DNA of 36,069 nucleotides, taken from assembly GCA_919901915.1 (NCBI GenBank), contig CAKKQB010000038.1, positions 2,948 to 39,016 of the forward strand, written 5' to 3'. Within the stretch, counting starts at the first letter, position 1, and every line of letters begins with the position of its first letter. Positions 11,652-19,015 of the stretch are shown piece after piece. This DNA is from Omnitrophica bacterium GWA2_41_15 (lineage in GTDB: Bacteria > Omnitrophota > Gorgyraeia > Gygaellales > Profunditerraquicolaceae). Under the pieces are notes generated by a model. That model saw only the letters and a list, made by a program, of their open reading frames with translations. It was not told where the DNA came from and did not search any database. The position numbers and the translations under genes were made by a program.

Positions 11652-11774
11652 GGGGCCGTTGCGAAATACCCTTTTTCGTTATCCTGAGCGAAGCGAAGGA
11701 TCTTATCAGCGTCGAGATTCTTCGGTTTTCGGCCTCAGAATGTGACACAAGGTTTGGCATTTTGTAACAGCCTC
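11652..11774. repeat. MITE-like element A with terminal inverted repeats
   Basis: The ends are GGGGCCGTTGCGAAATACC (11652-11670) and, in inverse, GAGGCTGTTACAAAATGCC (11756-11774), 14 of 19 identical. Inside are two facing REP-like units, ttatcctgagcgaagcgaag (11680-11699) and an inverted relative ending cggcctcagaatgtgac. It fills the metV-iscU gap. No coding capacity for a transposase is present, so mobility would need an enzyme in trans. Confidence 0.7.
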
Positions 11775-11827
11775 TAGATACGTTTGATTTTGCGAATCGT
11801 GATTTGCGAATCGAACGACGACAAAAA

Positions 11828-12214
11828 ATGGCAGAGTTTCCTTATTCAGATAAAGTAATGGATCATTTTATAAATCCCAGAAATGTTGGGGAAATTACCG
11901 ATGCCAGCGGTATTGGCAATGTGGGGAATCCTGTTTGCGGCGATGTAATGAAAATGTATATCAAGATTGAAAATAACATTATTGTGGATGCTAAGTTTAA
12001 AACGTTTGGCTGCGGCGCCGCGATCAGTACAAGTTCCATGATCACTGAAATGGTAAAAGGTAAAACCATTGAACAGGCGATACAGATTTCTAATAAGGCG
12101 GTGACCGAGGCGTTGGGAGGCCTGCCTTCTCGAAAACTTCATTGTTCAGTACTGGCTGAACAGGCGCTGGCAGCAGCAATAAAAGATTATTACAAAAAAC
12201 AGGATAAAGAATGA
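11828..12214 (+). CDS. iscU: IscU/NifU-type iron-sulfur cluster scaffold
   Basis: A 128-residue scaffold on which [Fe-S] clusters are built before transfer to apoproteins. All three cluster cysteines are present: C37 in NPVCGDVM, C62 in FGCGAAIS and C106 in LHCSVLA. The Asp after the first Cys (GD) is also kept. The start is the ATG at 11828 (MAEFPYSDKVMDHF). The eight codons upstream begin with TTG and do not look like the family. No cysteine desulfurase gene is adjacent. The stop overlaps the start of the next gene (ATGA). Confidence 0.93.
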   Translation: MAEFPYSDKVMDHFINPRNVGEITDASGIGNVGNPVCGDVMKMYIKIENNIIVDAKFKTFGCGAAISTSSMITEMVKGKTIEQAIQISNKAVTEALGGLPSRKLHCSVLAEQALAAAIKDYYKKQDKE

Positions 12215-12777
12215 TACGCAATAAGGATACCGGATTGACAAAGCAGCAAATACGTAGTAGAATGCTTTTGAAATTAAAAATACAAAATGAAACGGATCAA
12301 AATAGAAAAAGCAAGGCAATAAAGAATAAGCTTTTTAGAACGTCGGTTTTTAGGAGAGCAAAGACCGTGATGTTTTACATCGCGTTTGGCGGTGAAGTAA
12401 AAACAGAAGAGATGATTGAATTAGCGAAAAAAATAGGTAAAATAGTTTGTGTGCCGGTTATGAAAAGGGATAGAATTTCAATAAGGCCCGCTCTTATGGG
12501 TGATTGCGCGAAATTAGTAAGAGCTCCTTATGGGGTAATGCAGCCAGCAATAAAAAAGGCCGTTAACCTTCAGGACGTGGATTTGGTTATTGTTCCCGGT
12601 TTAGCATTTGACAAAAAAGGAAACCGTCTGGGCCGCGGTAAGGGTTGCTACGATCGTTTTATGAAAGAAATTCCTAAACGCACCGATACTATTGGACTAG
12701 CTTATGGTTTTCAAATCTTATCTTCTTTTCCCACCGCTATCCACGATGTAAGCGTCAAAAAAATCCTCTTTGCATAA
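12211..12777 (+). CDS. 5-formyltetrahydrofolate cyclo-ligase
   Basis: Converts 5-formyl-THF to 5,10-methenyl-THF with ATP, returning the stored folate to one-carbon metabolism. 188 residues, the normal size. The signature is GNRLGRGKGCYDRF near 141-154, where most relatives have GRGGGYYDR. The N-terminal KQQIRSRMLLKL and the VIVPGLAFDKKG segment also fit. The ATGA overlap with iscU indicates coupled translation. It sits with metV in a folate/one-carbon context. In gammaproteobacteria the homologue ygfA is linked to 6S RNA, but the 6S candidate here lies elsewhere (31600). Confidence 0.92.
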   Translation: MIRNKDTGLTKQQIRSRMLLKLKIQNETDQNRKSKAIKNKLFRTSVFRRAKTVMFYIAFGGEVKTEEMIELAKKIGKIVCVPVMKRDRISIRPALMGDCAKLVRAPYGVMQPAIKKAVNLQDVDLVIVPGLAFDKKGNRLGRGKGCYDRFMKEIPKRTDTIGLAYGFQILSSFPTAIHDVSVKKILFA

Positions 12778-12795
12778 TAATTATAGAGATTGGAT

Positions 12796-12823
12796 CGTAT
12801 ATCGTATATCGTATATCGTATAT
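12796..12823. repeat. Tandem heptamer repeat (cgtatat x4)
   Basis: Four perfect consecutive copies of cgtatat, followed by cgg. It lies between the cyclo-ligase gene and rny, about 85 bases before the rny start. Together with the arrays at 14464, 23541, 23700 and 24054 it shows that the window has a general period-7 repeat class. Confidence 0.9.
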
Positions 12824-12906
12824 CGGAAATGCTGGTATCCATTGAAAAATGGCGCATGGTATATGAGATGCGAATAATGAGATACGGTTCGTATGGAGGT
12901 TGAGCG

Positions 12907-14460
12907 ATGATGACTATATTTATATCTATAGGTAGCGCTTTGTTCGCCGCGTTTGCGGGTTATTTTTTAAGAAAGTCAATCGCGGAGAAAGGGGTTCAGG
13001 CCGCTGAAGCTCAGGTACAGCATATTTTAGAGCAAGCTAGAAAAGACGCGCAGGATAAACGAAGGGAATCGGAGCTTGAGATAAAGGATCTTCTTTATAG
13101 CATGCGTCAGGATTTTGAGAAGGAAACCAAAGATAGAAAACTTGAGATTACCAGTATGGAGAAAAGGCTTGCCCAAAAAGAAGAGAATATTGACCGAAGG
13201 ATTGATCTTTTGGAAAAAAAGGAAAAGAATGTTGAAATCAAGAGCGAAGGTATTGAGAAGCAAGGGGAATCTTTAAAGGAAAAAGAGACGCAATTGCAAG
13301 CGTTATTTGCCGAGGAGAAAGAACGCTTGCAGAAAATATCTTCTTTGTCTACCGAGGAAGCAAAGCAGATTTTGCTTAATCGGCTTAATGAGGAATTAAA
13401 TGTAGAAAAAGCGGTTTTTATTAAAAGACAGGATGATGAATTACGTAGTACTTTAGATAAAAAAGCAAGCGAGGTTTTGAGTTTAGCGATTCAGCGCTGC
13501 GCCGCGGAACATACAGTTGAATCAACGGTAAGCGTAGTGACATTACCAAGTGATGAAATGAAAGGCAGGATCATTGGGCGCGAGGGCAGGAACATACGCG
13601 CGTTAGAGATGGCATTGGGAGTAGACGTAATTATTGATGATACGCCAGGGGCGATTACATTGTCTGCTTTTGATACGATTCGTCGAGAGATTGCCCGCCT
13701 AAGCTTAGAGAAACTTGTTAGTGACGGCAGGATACACCCGGGCAGAATTGAGGAGGTTGTTGAAAAAACCAAAAAAGAGATGGATGAGAAAATCCGCGAA
13801 GAGGGTGAACGCGCGGTGTTCGAGGCAGGGGTAAGTGTTTTGCATCCAGAGTTAATTAAACTTTTGGGCCGTTTGAGATATAGGACCAGTTTTGGACAGA
13901 ATGCTTTACAACACTCCAAAGAGGTGTCCTTTCTTTTAGGGACAATGGCTTCAGAAATGAAGTTGGATTTTAAATTGGCCAGGCGTATCGGGCTTTTGCA
14001 CGATATAGGCAAAGCTGTTGATCATCAGGTTGAAGGAACGCACGCTAAGATTGGAGCGGATTTGGCCAGAAGGTATAATGAGTCTCCTTGCGTGGTGGCC
14101 GCGATTGAGGCGCATCATGAAGAGGCTGAGCCGCAGAGCTCCTATGGGGTTTTAGTAATAGCGGCAGATGCCATAAGCGCTAGTCGTCCGGGGGCCAGAA
14201 GAGAAACCCTGGAGACTTACGTGAAACGTTTGGAGAAGTTAGAGGCTATTGCTAATTTGTTTAATGGTGTAGAGAAATCATACGCTATTCAGGCAGGCAG
14301 AGAGATTCGCGTAATCGCGCAGTCAGAGAAAATTTCTGATGCTGACGCGATAAATCTTGCCCGCGATATCCGTAAAAAAATAGAAGAGGGCATGGAGTAT
14401 CCGGGGCAGATTAAAGTAACAGTTATAAGAGAAGTTAGGGTGATAGAGTACGCTAAGTAA
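12907..14460 (+). CDS. rny: Ribonuclease Y
   Basis: A membrane-anchored endoribonuclease that starts mRNA decay in many bacteria lacking RNase E-centred turnover. 517 residues: an N-terminal membrane segment (about 3-21), a long charged coiled coil (about 30-190), a KH RNA-binding domain with [15 protein letters not shown], then an HD hydrolase domain with [12 protein letters not shown] supplying the metal-binding His-Asp. A GGAGG Shine-Dalgarno lies 7-8 bases before the first of two adjacent ATGs. ymdB follows, a pairing conserved in many Gram-positive and deep-branching bacteria. Confidence 0.96.
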   Translation: MMTIFISIGSALFAAFAGYFLRKSIAEKGVQAAEAQVQHILEQARKDAQDKRRESELEIKDLLYSMRQDFEKETKDRKLEITSMEKRLAQKEENIDRRIDLLEKKEKNVEIKSEGIEKQGESLKEKETQLQALFAEEKERLQKISSLSTEEAKQILLNRLNEELNVEKAVFIKRQDDELRSTLDKKASEVLSLAIQRCAAEHTVESTVSVVTLPSDEMKGRIIGREGRNIRALEMALGVDVIIDDTPGAITLSAFDTIRREIARLSLEKLVSDGRIHPGRIEEVVEKTKKEMDEKIREEGERAVFEAGVSVLHPELIKLLGRLRYRTSFGQNALQHSKEVSFLLGTMASEMKLDFKLARRIGLLHDIGKAVDHQVEGTHAKIGADLARRYNESPCVVAAIEAHHEEAEPQSSYGVLVIAADAISASRPGARRETLETYVKRLEKLEAIANLFNGVEKSYAIQAGREIRVIAQSEKISDADAINLARDIRKKIEEGMEYPGQIKVTVIREVRVIEYAK

Positions 14461-14463
14461 GAT

Positions 14464-14558
14464 TAGCGTATAGCGTGTAGCGTTTAGCGTATAGGAAAAG
14501 CAAAAAAGATTACGTGTTTTCCTGTTGTTATCCGCTATCCGCTCTACGCTATCCGCTA
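14464..14558. repeat. Palindrome with heptamer-repeat arms between rny and ymdB
   Basis: The left arm is four consecutive 7-base units tagcgta/tagcgtg/tagcgtt/tagcgta (14464-14491). The right arm is four units of tatccgc/tctacgc type (14529-14556), reading tagcgga on the other strand. Between them, ggaaaa and ttttcc form an inner stem. The whole gap before ymdB is this element, and it leaves no room for a conventional Shine-Dalgarno. Confidence 0.8.
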
Positions 14559-14561
14559 AAA

Positions 14562-15347
14562 ATGAATATTCTATTTATCGGCGACATAGTTGGCAGTCCG
14601 GGCAGGCAAGTAATTAAGGAGCTACTGCCCGGATTAAGGAAAGAGTTTAATTTAAACTTTGTTATTGCTAACGCTGAAAATGCTGCTGGAGGTTCGGGCA
14701 TTACTGCCAGGGTTTCCGATGAGCTTTTTAGTTTTGGGGTTGATGTTTTGACTTCAGGGGACCATATTTGGAAAAAAAAAGAGATATTTGAATTTATAGA
14801 GCAGGAGGAACGGATTTTAAGGCCGATAAATTTTCCCGCGGGAGCACCGGGACGAGGATTTGGTTTATTTAAGACAAAAGATGGCGTTAAGGTTGGAGTA
14901 ATAAATGTTAACGGCAGGGTTTTTATGGAAGCATTGGAATGCCCTTTTAAAAGGAGCAAGGAAGCAGTTGAGGCATTATCTAAAGAAACAAATATAATTA
15001 TTGTGGATATTCATGCTGAGGCGACTTCTGAGAAAGTCGCGTTAGGCTGGTATTTGGATGGAAAAGTTTGCGCGGTTTTAGGTACGCATACCCATATTCA
15101 AACCGCTGACGAGAAAATTCTTTTTCAAGGCAGCGCTTATTTAACAGACGCGGGAATGACTGGCCCGTATGATTCTGTGATTGGAAGGCGAGTTGAAAAT
15201 GTTTTGGAAAGATTTCTTACCGCGGTACCCGTAAGATTTGAGGTGGCTTCTGAGAATGTTCAGTTGCATGGAGCGGTTTTGGATGTAGATGAAAAAACGG
15301 GTAAGGCAAGATCAATTGTAAGGATACAGAGAAAACTTATAATCTAA
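14562..15347 (+). CDS. ymdB: YmdB-family metallophosphodiesterase
   Basis: A 261-residue calcineurin-like phosphoesterase (TIGR00282 type). B. subtilis YmdB hydrolyses cyclic nucleotides and affects biofilm and motility choices. Metal ligand motifs visible: GDIVGSPGR (D at position 8), NAENAAGG, TSGDHIW, DIHAEATSEK and GTHTHIQTADEKI. The start is the ATG at 14562 because MNILFIGDIVG is the family N-terminus. The 16 codons upstream are repeat DNA. It follows rny by 101 bases, all occupied by a heptamer palindrome, so it is probably expressed from the rny transcript. The true substrate here is unknown. Confidence 0.93.
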   Translation: MNILFIGDIVGSPGRQVIKELLPGLRKEFNLNFVIANAENAAGGSGITARVSDELFSFGVDVLTSGDHIWKKKEIFEFIEQEERILRPINFPAGAPGRGFGLFKTKDGVKVGVINVNGRVFMEALECPFKRSKEAVEALSKETNIIIVDIHAEATSEKVALGWYLDGKVCAVLGTHTHIQTADEKILFQGSAYLTDAGMTGPYDSVIGRRVENVLERFLTAVPVRFEVASENVQLHGAVLDVDEKTGKARSIVRIQRKLII

Positions 15348-15355
15348 TGGCAAAT

Positions 15356-15486
15356 CAGACTGTGTCGTAATCCCACTTTTGTGTCATTGCGAGGCCTCCG
15401 AAGGAGGCCGTGGCAATCTTTTTCCAACGAGAAATATTTTTAAGATTACTCGCCTTCGGCTCGTAATGACATTGCGACACAGCCTG
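15356..15486. repeat. MITE-like element B with terminal inverted repeats
   Basis: The ends are CAGACTGTGTCGTAAT (15356-15371) and, in inverse, CAGGCTGTGTCGCAAT (15471-15486), 14 of 16 identical. Inside, gtcattgcgaggcctccgaa at 15382 starts a hairpin unit (aggcctcc/ggaggcc), and an inverted partner ends cggctcgtaatgac. The ends are related to those of the elements at 11652 and 24383. It fills most of the ymdB-GH39 gap. Confidence 0.75.
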
Positions 15487-15526
15487 AAATAACAGAGCAC
15501 GTTTTAATGGTAAATAAATTATAATT

Positions 15527-15660
15527 TAATGACAAATGACAAATAACAAAATCCAAAATAAATTCAAAATTCAAATGACAAATTCTAAAATCATTGTTTT
15601 GTTATTTGGTATTTGTGCTTTGTTATTATTTTGTGCTTTGGATTTTGTTATTTGTCATTA
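15527..15660. repeat. AT-rich inverted repeat encoding a signal peptide
   Basis: The left end taatgacaaatgacaaataa (15527-15546) is mirrored by the right end ttttgttatttgtcatta (15643-15660). The match extends inward through caaaatccaaa/tttggattttg. The right arm codes for the hydrophobic LLFGICALLLFCALDFVICHYSFA segment of the GH39-like protein that starts inside the left arm. Such AT-rich palindromes recur in this window before gyrA. Confidence 0.8.
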
Positions 15661-17359
15661 TTCATTCGCTCAAGAACCGGATCTTGATTTCACGTTAGAT
15701 GTTTCCTCGAGTACTGTTCCTTTGCCTAAAATTTTCAGGCCCAACATTGACCTAAGCGGCCGGGGGTTTTATGAGGATTCTTCCTGGCCGCAGACAGTCG
15801 CGTCTAAAGAGACATTAGCTGTCTGGCAAAAAGATATAGGGTTTAGCGGCTTTTATCGTATACAGTATAATCTTTGGGAGATAAATCAGCTTGCCAAAGA
15901 TAAAAACGCGCAAAAGAAATTACTTGATAATTACGATGAAATAATAAAGAACATTACCTTATCCGGTGGCACGGTTGTTTTAAATATATTTGGAACGCCT
16001 GCTGGCTTAGGAAATGTTTTGGATAAAAGGAGCGCGCCTGTAAATTCAAAGGTTTTTAAGGGCTTGATAAAGGATGTAATCAGGGATTTAAGCTGTGTTA
16101 AAAAATATAATATCTGGTATGAAGTTTGGAGCACGCCTGATTTGGATGGCTTTTTTTTGGGCGCGAAACAGGAGTATTTGAATTTATACCGGGAGGTGGC
16201 CAAGGCAGTAATAGAATTAGAGACAGAGACAGGAGTAAGTATTCCTTTGGGCGGCCCGGGTTCGAGTTGGTGGTTTCAAAATTTTGATGGCAATACTATA
16301 GTAACAGCGGAAAAAAGCCTCATTTATGAGCTTGCCAGGTTCTGTTATCAGGAATGTCTGCCTTTGGATTTTGTTAGTTGGCATGGTTACTCCAGTTCCC
16401 CAGAGACAGAAAAAGAGAATACTGTTTATGAAAAGTCCACGGCTGGCCTTATCCGGGAATGGCTTTCTTATTTTCATTTTGACAAAAACACGCCTTTAAT
16501 CGTAAGTGAGTGGAATTTTGATTCAGGCGCTAATATTTTATCCGCGAGAAAGGATGAGTCTTATATCTGCGCGAGTTTTATTCCTGCCCGCCTAAAAAAT
16601 ATGAATGAAGCAGGCATTGATAATCAGCTGTATTTTTGTCTTGAAGATTTTCAAAATGAGAAAGAAAATATAACAAGAAACTTAGGAGTATTTTTTTATG
16701 AACTAATTGCCGGGAAGAGTTCCGCGAAAGCCGTGTACAATGTTTTTAGATTATTAAGCGGCTTAGGAAGCGAGATGTTCGCGGTTAAATTCGACGATCA
16801 ATTTGTAGGGGTGATTGCCACTAAAGAAAAGGATTCCTATAGCGCGCTTTTTTATAACTATATTGATCCGGATATGGCTGTTAATTATTTATCTAAGAAT
16901 ATAGCAAGTTTAAATAGCGCGGAGCGCAAAGCCTTGTTAGATATTATTAATTCAGATAAATTGAAAAAATTATTATCAGGGCAAGCGGATATTAATATTT
17001 TGCGGTTGTCTAATAAAGTGAAGGCCTTGTTAGGTAAGACGCGCCAGTTAAATGAGACAGCCAAGCGTTTTAGCGCTACCGCGAGGAACATAAAATTTGG
17101 TATTAAAAACCTGAATGGGGATTATCTATATCAACGATATACGGTTGACTCTTCTTGCAGTTTTAATTGTGGATTTCTCGCGGCCGAAGAGAAAGAGATT
17201 TCTGCCGGTGAATTTTATCAGGAGGTCTTAACTCTAAAACCTTATTCAGTGCATATGGTTGTGTTAAAGAAGAAGCCAGTTACGCGGATGATCGCGGATG
17301 AGAAAGCGCGGACAGGTTTAGATTCACAATCTCCCCCAAAATGCCTCAAGACCAATTAG
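15536..17359 (+). CDS. Secreted GH39-like glycoside hydrolase with altered acid/base site
   Basis: A 607-residue exported protein with a hydrophobic N-terminal signal (about residues 17-46, possible cleavage near SFAQ). The core follows the GH39 (alpha/beta barrel, clan A) pattern: YEVWSTPDL, a LYREVAKAV helix, IPLGGPGSSWWF, FCYQECLPLDFVSWHGYSS and LIVSEWNFDSG. GH39 beta-xylosidases have WNEPN at the acid/base site. Here it reads WSTPD, with S199 and T200 replacing Asn and Glu. The nucleophile candidate E325 (SEW) is kept. The C-terminal half is unassigned. The ATG at 15536 lies in a repeat, and an alternative ATG at 15575 gives a tighter signal peptide. No Shine-Dalgarno is visible for either. 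The last 19 bases overlap xseA. Confidence 0.65.
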   Translation: MTNNKIQNKFKIQMTNSKIIVLLFGICALLLFCALDFVICHYSFAQEPDLDFTLDVSSSTVPLPKIFRPNIDLSGRGFYEDSSWPQTVASKETLAVWQKDIGFSGFYRIQYNLWEINQLAKDKNAQKKLLDNYDEIIKNITLSGGTVVLNIFGTPAGLGNVLDKRSAPVNSKVFKGLIKDVIRDLSCVKKYNIWYEVWSTPDLDGFFLGAKQEYLNLYREVAKAVIELETETGVSIPLGGPGSSWWFQNFDGNTIVTAEKSLIYELARFCYQECLPLDFVSWHGYSSSPETEKENTVYEKSTAGLIREWLSYFHFDKNTPLIVSEWNFDSGANILSARKDESYICASFIPARLKNMNEAGIDNQLYFCLEDFQNEKENITRNLGVFFYELIAGKSSAKAVYNVFRLLSGLGSEMFAVKFDDQFVGVIATKEKDSYSALFYNYIDPDMAVNYLSKNIASLNSAERKALLDIINSDKLKKLLSGQADINILRLSNKVKALLGKTRQLNETAKRFSATARNIKFGIKNLNGDYLYQRYTVDSSCSFNCGFLAAEEKEISAGEFYQEVLTLKPYSVHMVVLKKKPVTRMIADEKARTGLDSQSPPKCLKTN

Positions 17360-18765
17360 AGTTTTTCCAACAGCACTTAGATTCAACTAAAGGCCGCCAC
17401 GTTTATACCGTATCTGAGATTACCTGCGATATAAAAATAATCCTTAAAAATACTTTTGGTGAAATTTGGGTGGAGGGAGAAGTTTCTAATTTTAAAACTT
17501 ATTCTTCGGGCCATTTTTATTTTTCCTTAAAAGATAAGGATGCCGTTCTTCAAGCAGCTATATTTCACGCGGCCAGCAAGGATATTAAATTTAAGATTGA
17601 GGATGGGTTAAAGATAATTTGTTTTGGTAAAATTGATGTCTACGCGCCGCGTGGAGAGTATAAGCTGATTGTAGAAAAGATTGAGCCTAAAGGGATAGGG
17701 AGCTTGCAATTAGCTTTGGAGCAGCTTAAACAGAAATTAGAAAAGGAGGGGCTTTTTTCGCCGGAACATAAAAGGCCCATACCTTATTTACCGTCAAAGA
17801 TTGGGGTGGTTACTTCTTTGTCGGGCGCGGCTATAAAAGATATATTAAAGGTTTTAGAGCGGCGTTTTAGCGGCGCGCATATTATTATCAGTCCGGCCCA
17901 AGTGCAGGGTGAAAACGCGAAAGAAGAGATTGCGCGGTCTATAAAAGATTTAAACAGATTGAATGAAGGCCTGCCGGCTAAAGAGAGGATCGAAGTAATG
18001 ATTGTGGGTAGAGGCGGTGGAAGCATCGAGGACCTTTGGGCATTTAATGAGGAGATTGTTGCCCGGGCAATATATAATTCCAAGATACCCGTAATTTCAG
18101 CTGTGGGTCATGAACGCGATTGGACAATCGCGGATTTAGTGGCGGACGCGCGCGCTTCTACGCCTTCCGTGGCCGCGGAGATGGTTATGCCGAAGAAAGA
18201 GGATTTGAACAAACAGTTGGAGCGTTTGTTTGGCGGCCTAAAAAGGGCATTTCCTAAAAGAGTTTTGGCGTTTCAGGAATCTATGGATGAATATTTGTAT
18301 CGTTTAAGGATTAACGCGCGGCATTTATTAGAATTAAATAAGGAATGCTTAGACGCGAACATAAAAAAATTAGCAATATTAAATCCGATTATTTTGATTA
18401 AGCAAAATAAGGCAAAGATCGCGGATTTAGCTAATCAAATTCATGTGCGTACGCAGTATTTTATTAAATTAAAATTAGCCGGATTCGATGCTTGTATAGA
18501 AAAACTTTCTTCTTTAAGCCCGTTAGGTATCTTAAGCCGCGGTTACAGTATTACCTTTAAGCTTTCATCTATCGAGTCCGAAATGCCCGGGGAAGTGTTA
18601 GAACCAAACAAGCCGGTAGGCAGTGGTTTGCCTTCCGATAGGCAAAGCCACTGGGCTCAACAAGGAACGATTGTTAAAGACGTGGAATCTCTTCAAGTTG
18701 GTGACAACATAAGAACAAAACTGCGCAAAGGAGAAATCCTAAGCAAGATTACACAGATAAAATAA
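17341..18765 (+). CDS. xseA: Exodeoxyribonuclease VII large subunit
   Basis: The catalytic subunit of exonuclease VII, which degrades single-stranded DNA in both directions during mismatch repair and recombination. 474 residues, versus 456 in E. coli. The N-terminal OB fold begins VYTVSEITCDIK and contains WVEGEVSNFKTYSSGHFYFSLKD. The catalytic domain includes GVVTSLSGAAIKDIL and RGGGSIEDLWAFNEE. A coiled-coil region follows. Residues about 409-441 (starting SSIESEMPGEVLEPN, ending SDRQSHWAQQ) interrupt the usual GYSITFKL...GTIVKDVESLQVGD ending and are encoded by palindromic repeats, which explains the extra length. The start overlaps the GH39-like gene by 19 bases. No xseB is visible downstream. 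Confidence 0.95.
   Translation: MPQDQLEFFQQHLDSTKGRHVYTVSEITCDIKIILKNTFGEIWVEGEVSNFKTYSSGHFYFSLKDKDAVLQAAIFHAASKDIKFKIEDGLKIICFGKIDVYAPRGEYKLIVEKIEPKGIGSLQLALEQLKQKLEKEGLFSPEHKRPIPYLPSKIGVVTSLSGAAIKDILKVLERRFSGAHIIISPAQVQGENAKEEIARSIKDLNRLNEGLPAKERIEVMIVGRGGGSIEDLWAFNEEIVARAIYNSKIPVISAVGHERDWTIADLVADARASTPSVAAEMVMPKKEDLNKQLERLFGGLKRAFPKRVLAFQESMDEYLYRLRINARHLLELNKECLDANIKKLAILNPIILIKQNKAKIADLANQIHVRTQYFIKLKLAGFDACIEKLSSLSPLGILSRGYSITFKLSSIESEMPGEVLEPNKPVGSGLPSDRQSHWAQQGTIVKDVESLQVGDNIRTKLRKGEILSKITQIK
18566..18666. repeat. In-frame composite palindromic insertion in xseA
   Basis: Two repeat words sit together. Positions 18579-18605 (starting cgaaatgcccgg, ending gttagaacc) match 24 of 27 bases with the inverse of 24440-24466 inside intergenic element C. 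Positions 18621-18653 form a hairpin, cagtggtttgcct facing aggcaaagccactg, related to the repeat in dnaA and at 35419. The insertion keeps the reading frame and adds about 33 residues. Outer boundaries are estimated from where XseA similarity resumes. Confidence 0.75.
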
Positions 18766-19015
18766 TTTTTTAACCCTTCCTATTTTTAATTTCTTACGTT
18801 AATCCCCTTATTATTACGAAAGAACCAATTTTTATGTGAGATTTTGCTACTTAATACGTCTATTATATTGGGGCCGGAATGACGAGGGTAAAGTACGTCA
18901 CCCCGACGAAAGTCGGGGTCCAGTGACTCTGGATTCCGGCGTTCGCCGGAATGACGAAGGTTACTGTCGGAATGACGAAGGTGTGACCGAGCGGGTTTAA
19001 AAACGGAGGCCTAAA
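18766..19015. repeat. REP-like palindrome cluster between xseA and comM
   Basis: This 250-base gap has no gene. From about 18872 to 18983 it holds ggaatgacgagg, then ccccgacgaaagtcgggg (hairpin), tccagtgactctgga and ttccggcgttcgccggaa (hairpin), and gtcggaatgacgaagg. The two hairpins are facing variants of one unit, a dispersed repeat type common in many bacteria. From 18766 to 18870 I see only AT-rich sequence. There is no xseB reading frame. Confidence 0.75.

Noticed and set aside
18766-18870. A short xseB gene after xseA
   Set aside because: No frame encodes the small acidic helical protein expected. The stretch is AT-rich with stops in the forward frames.
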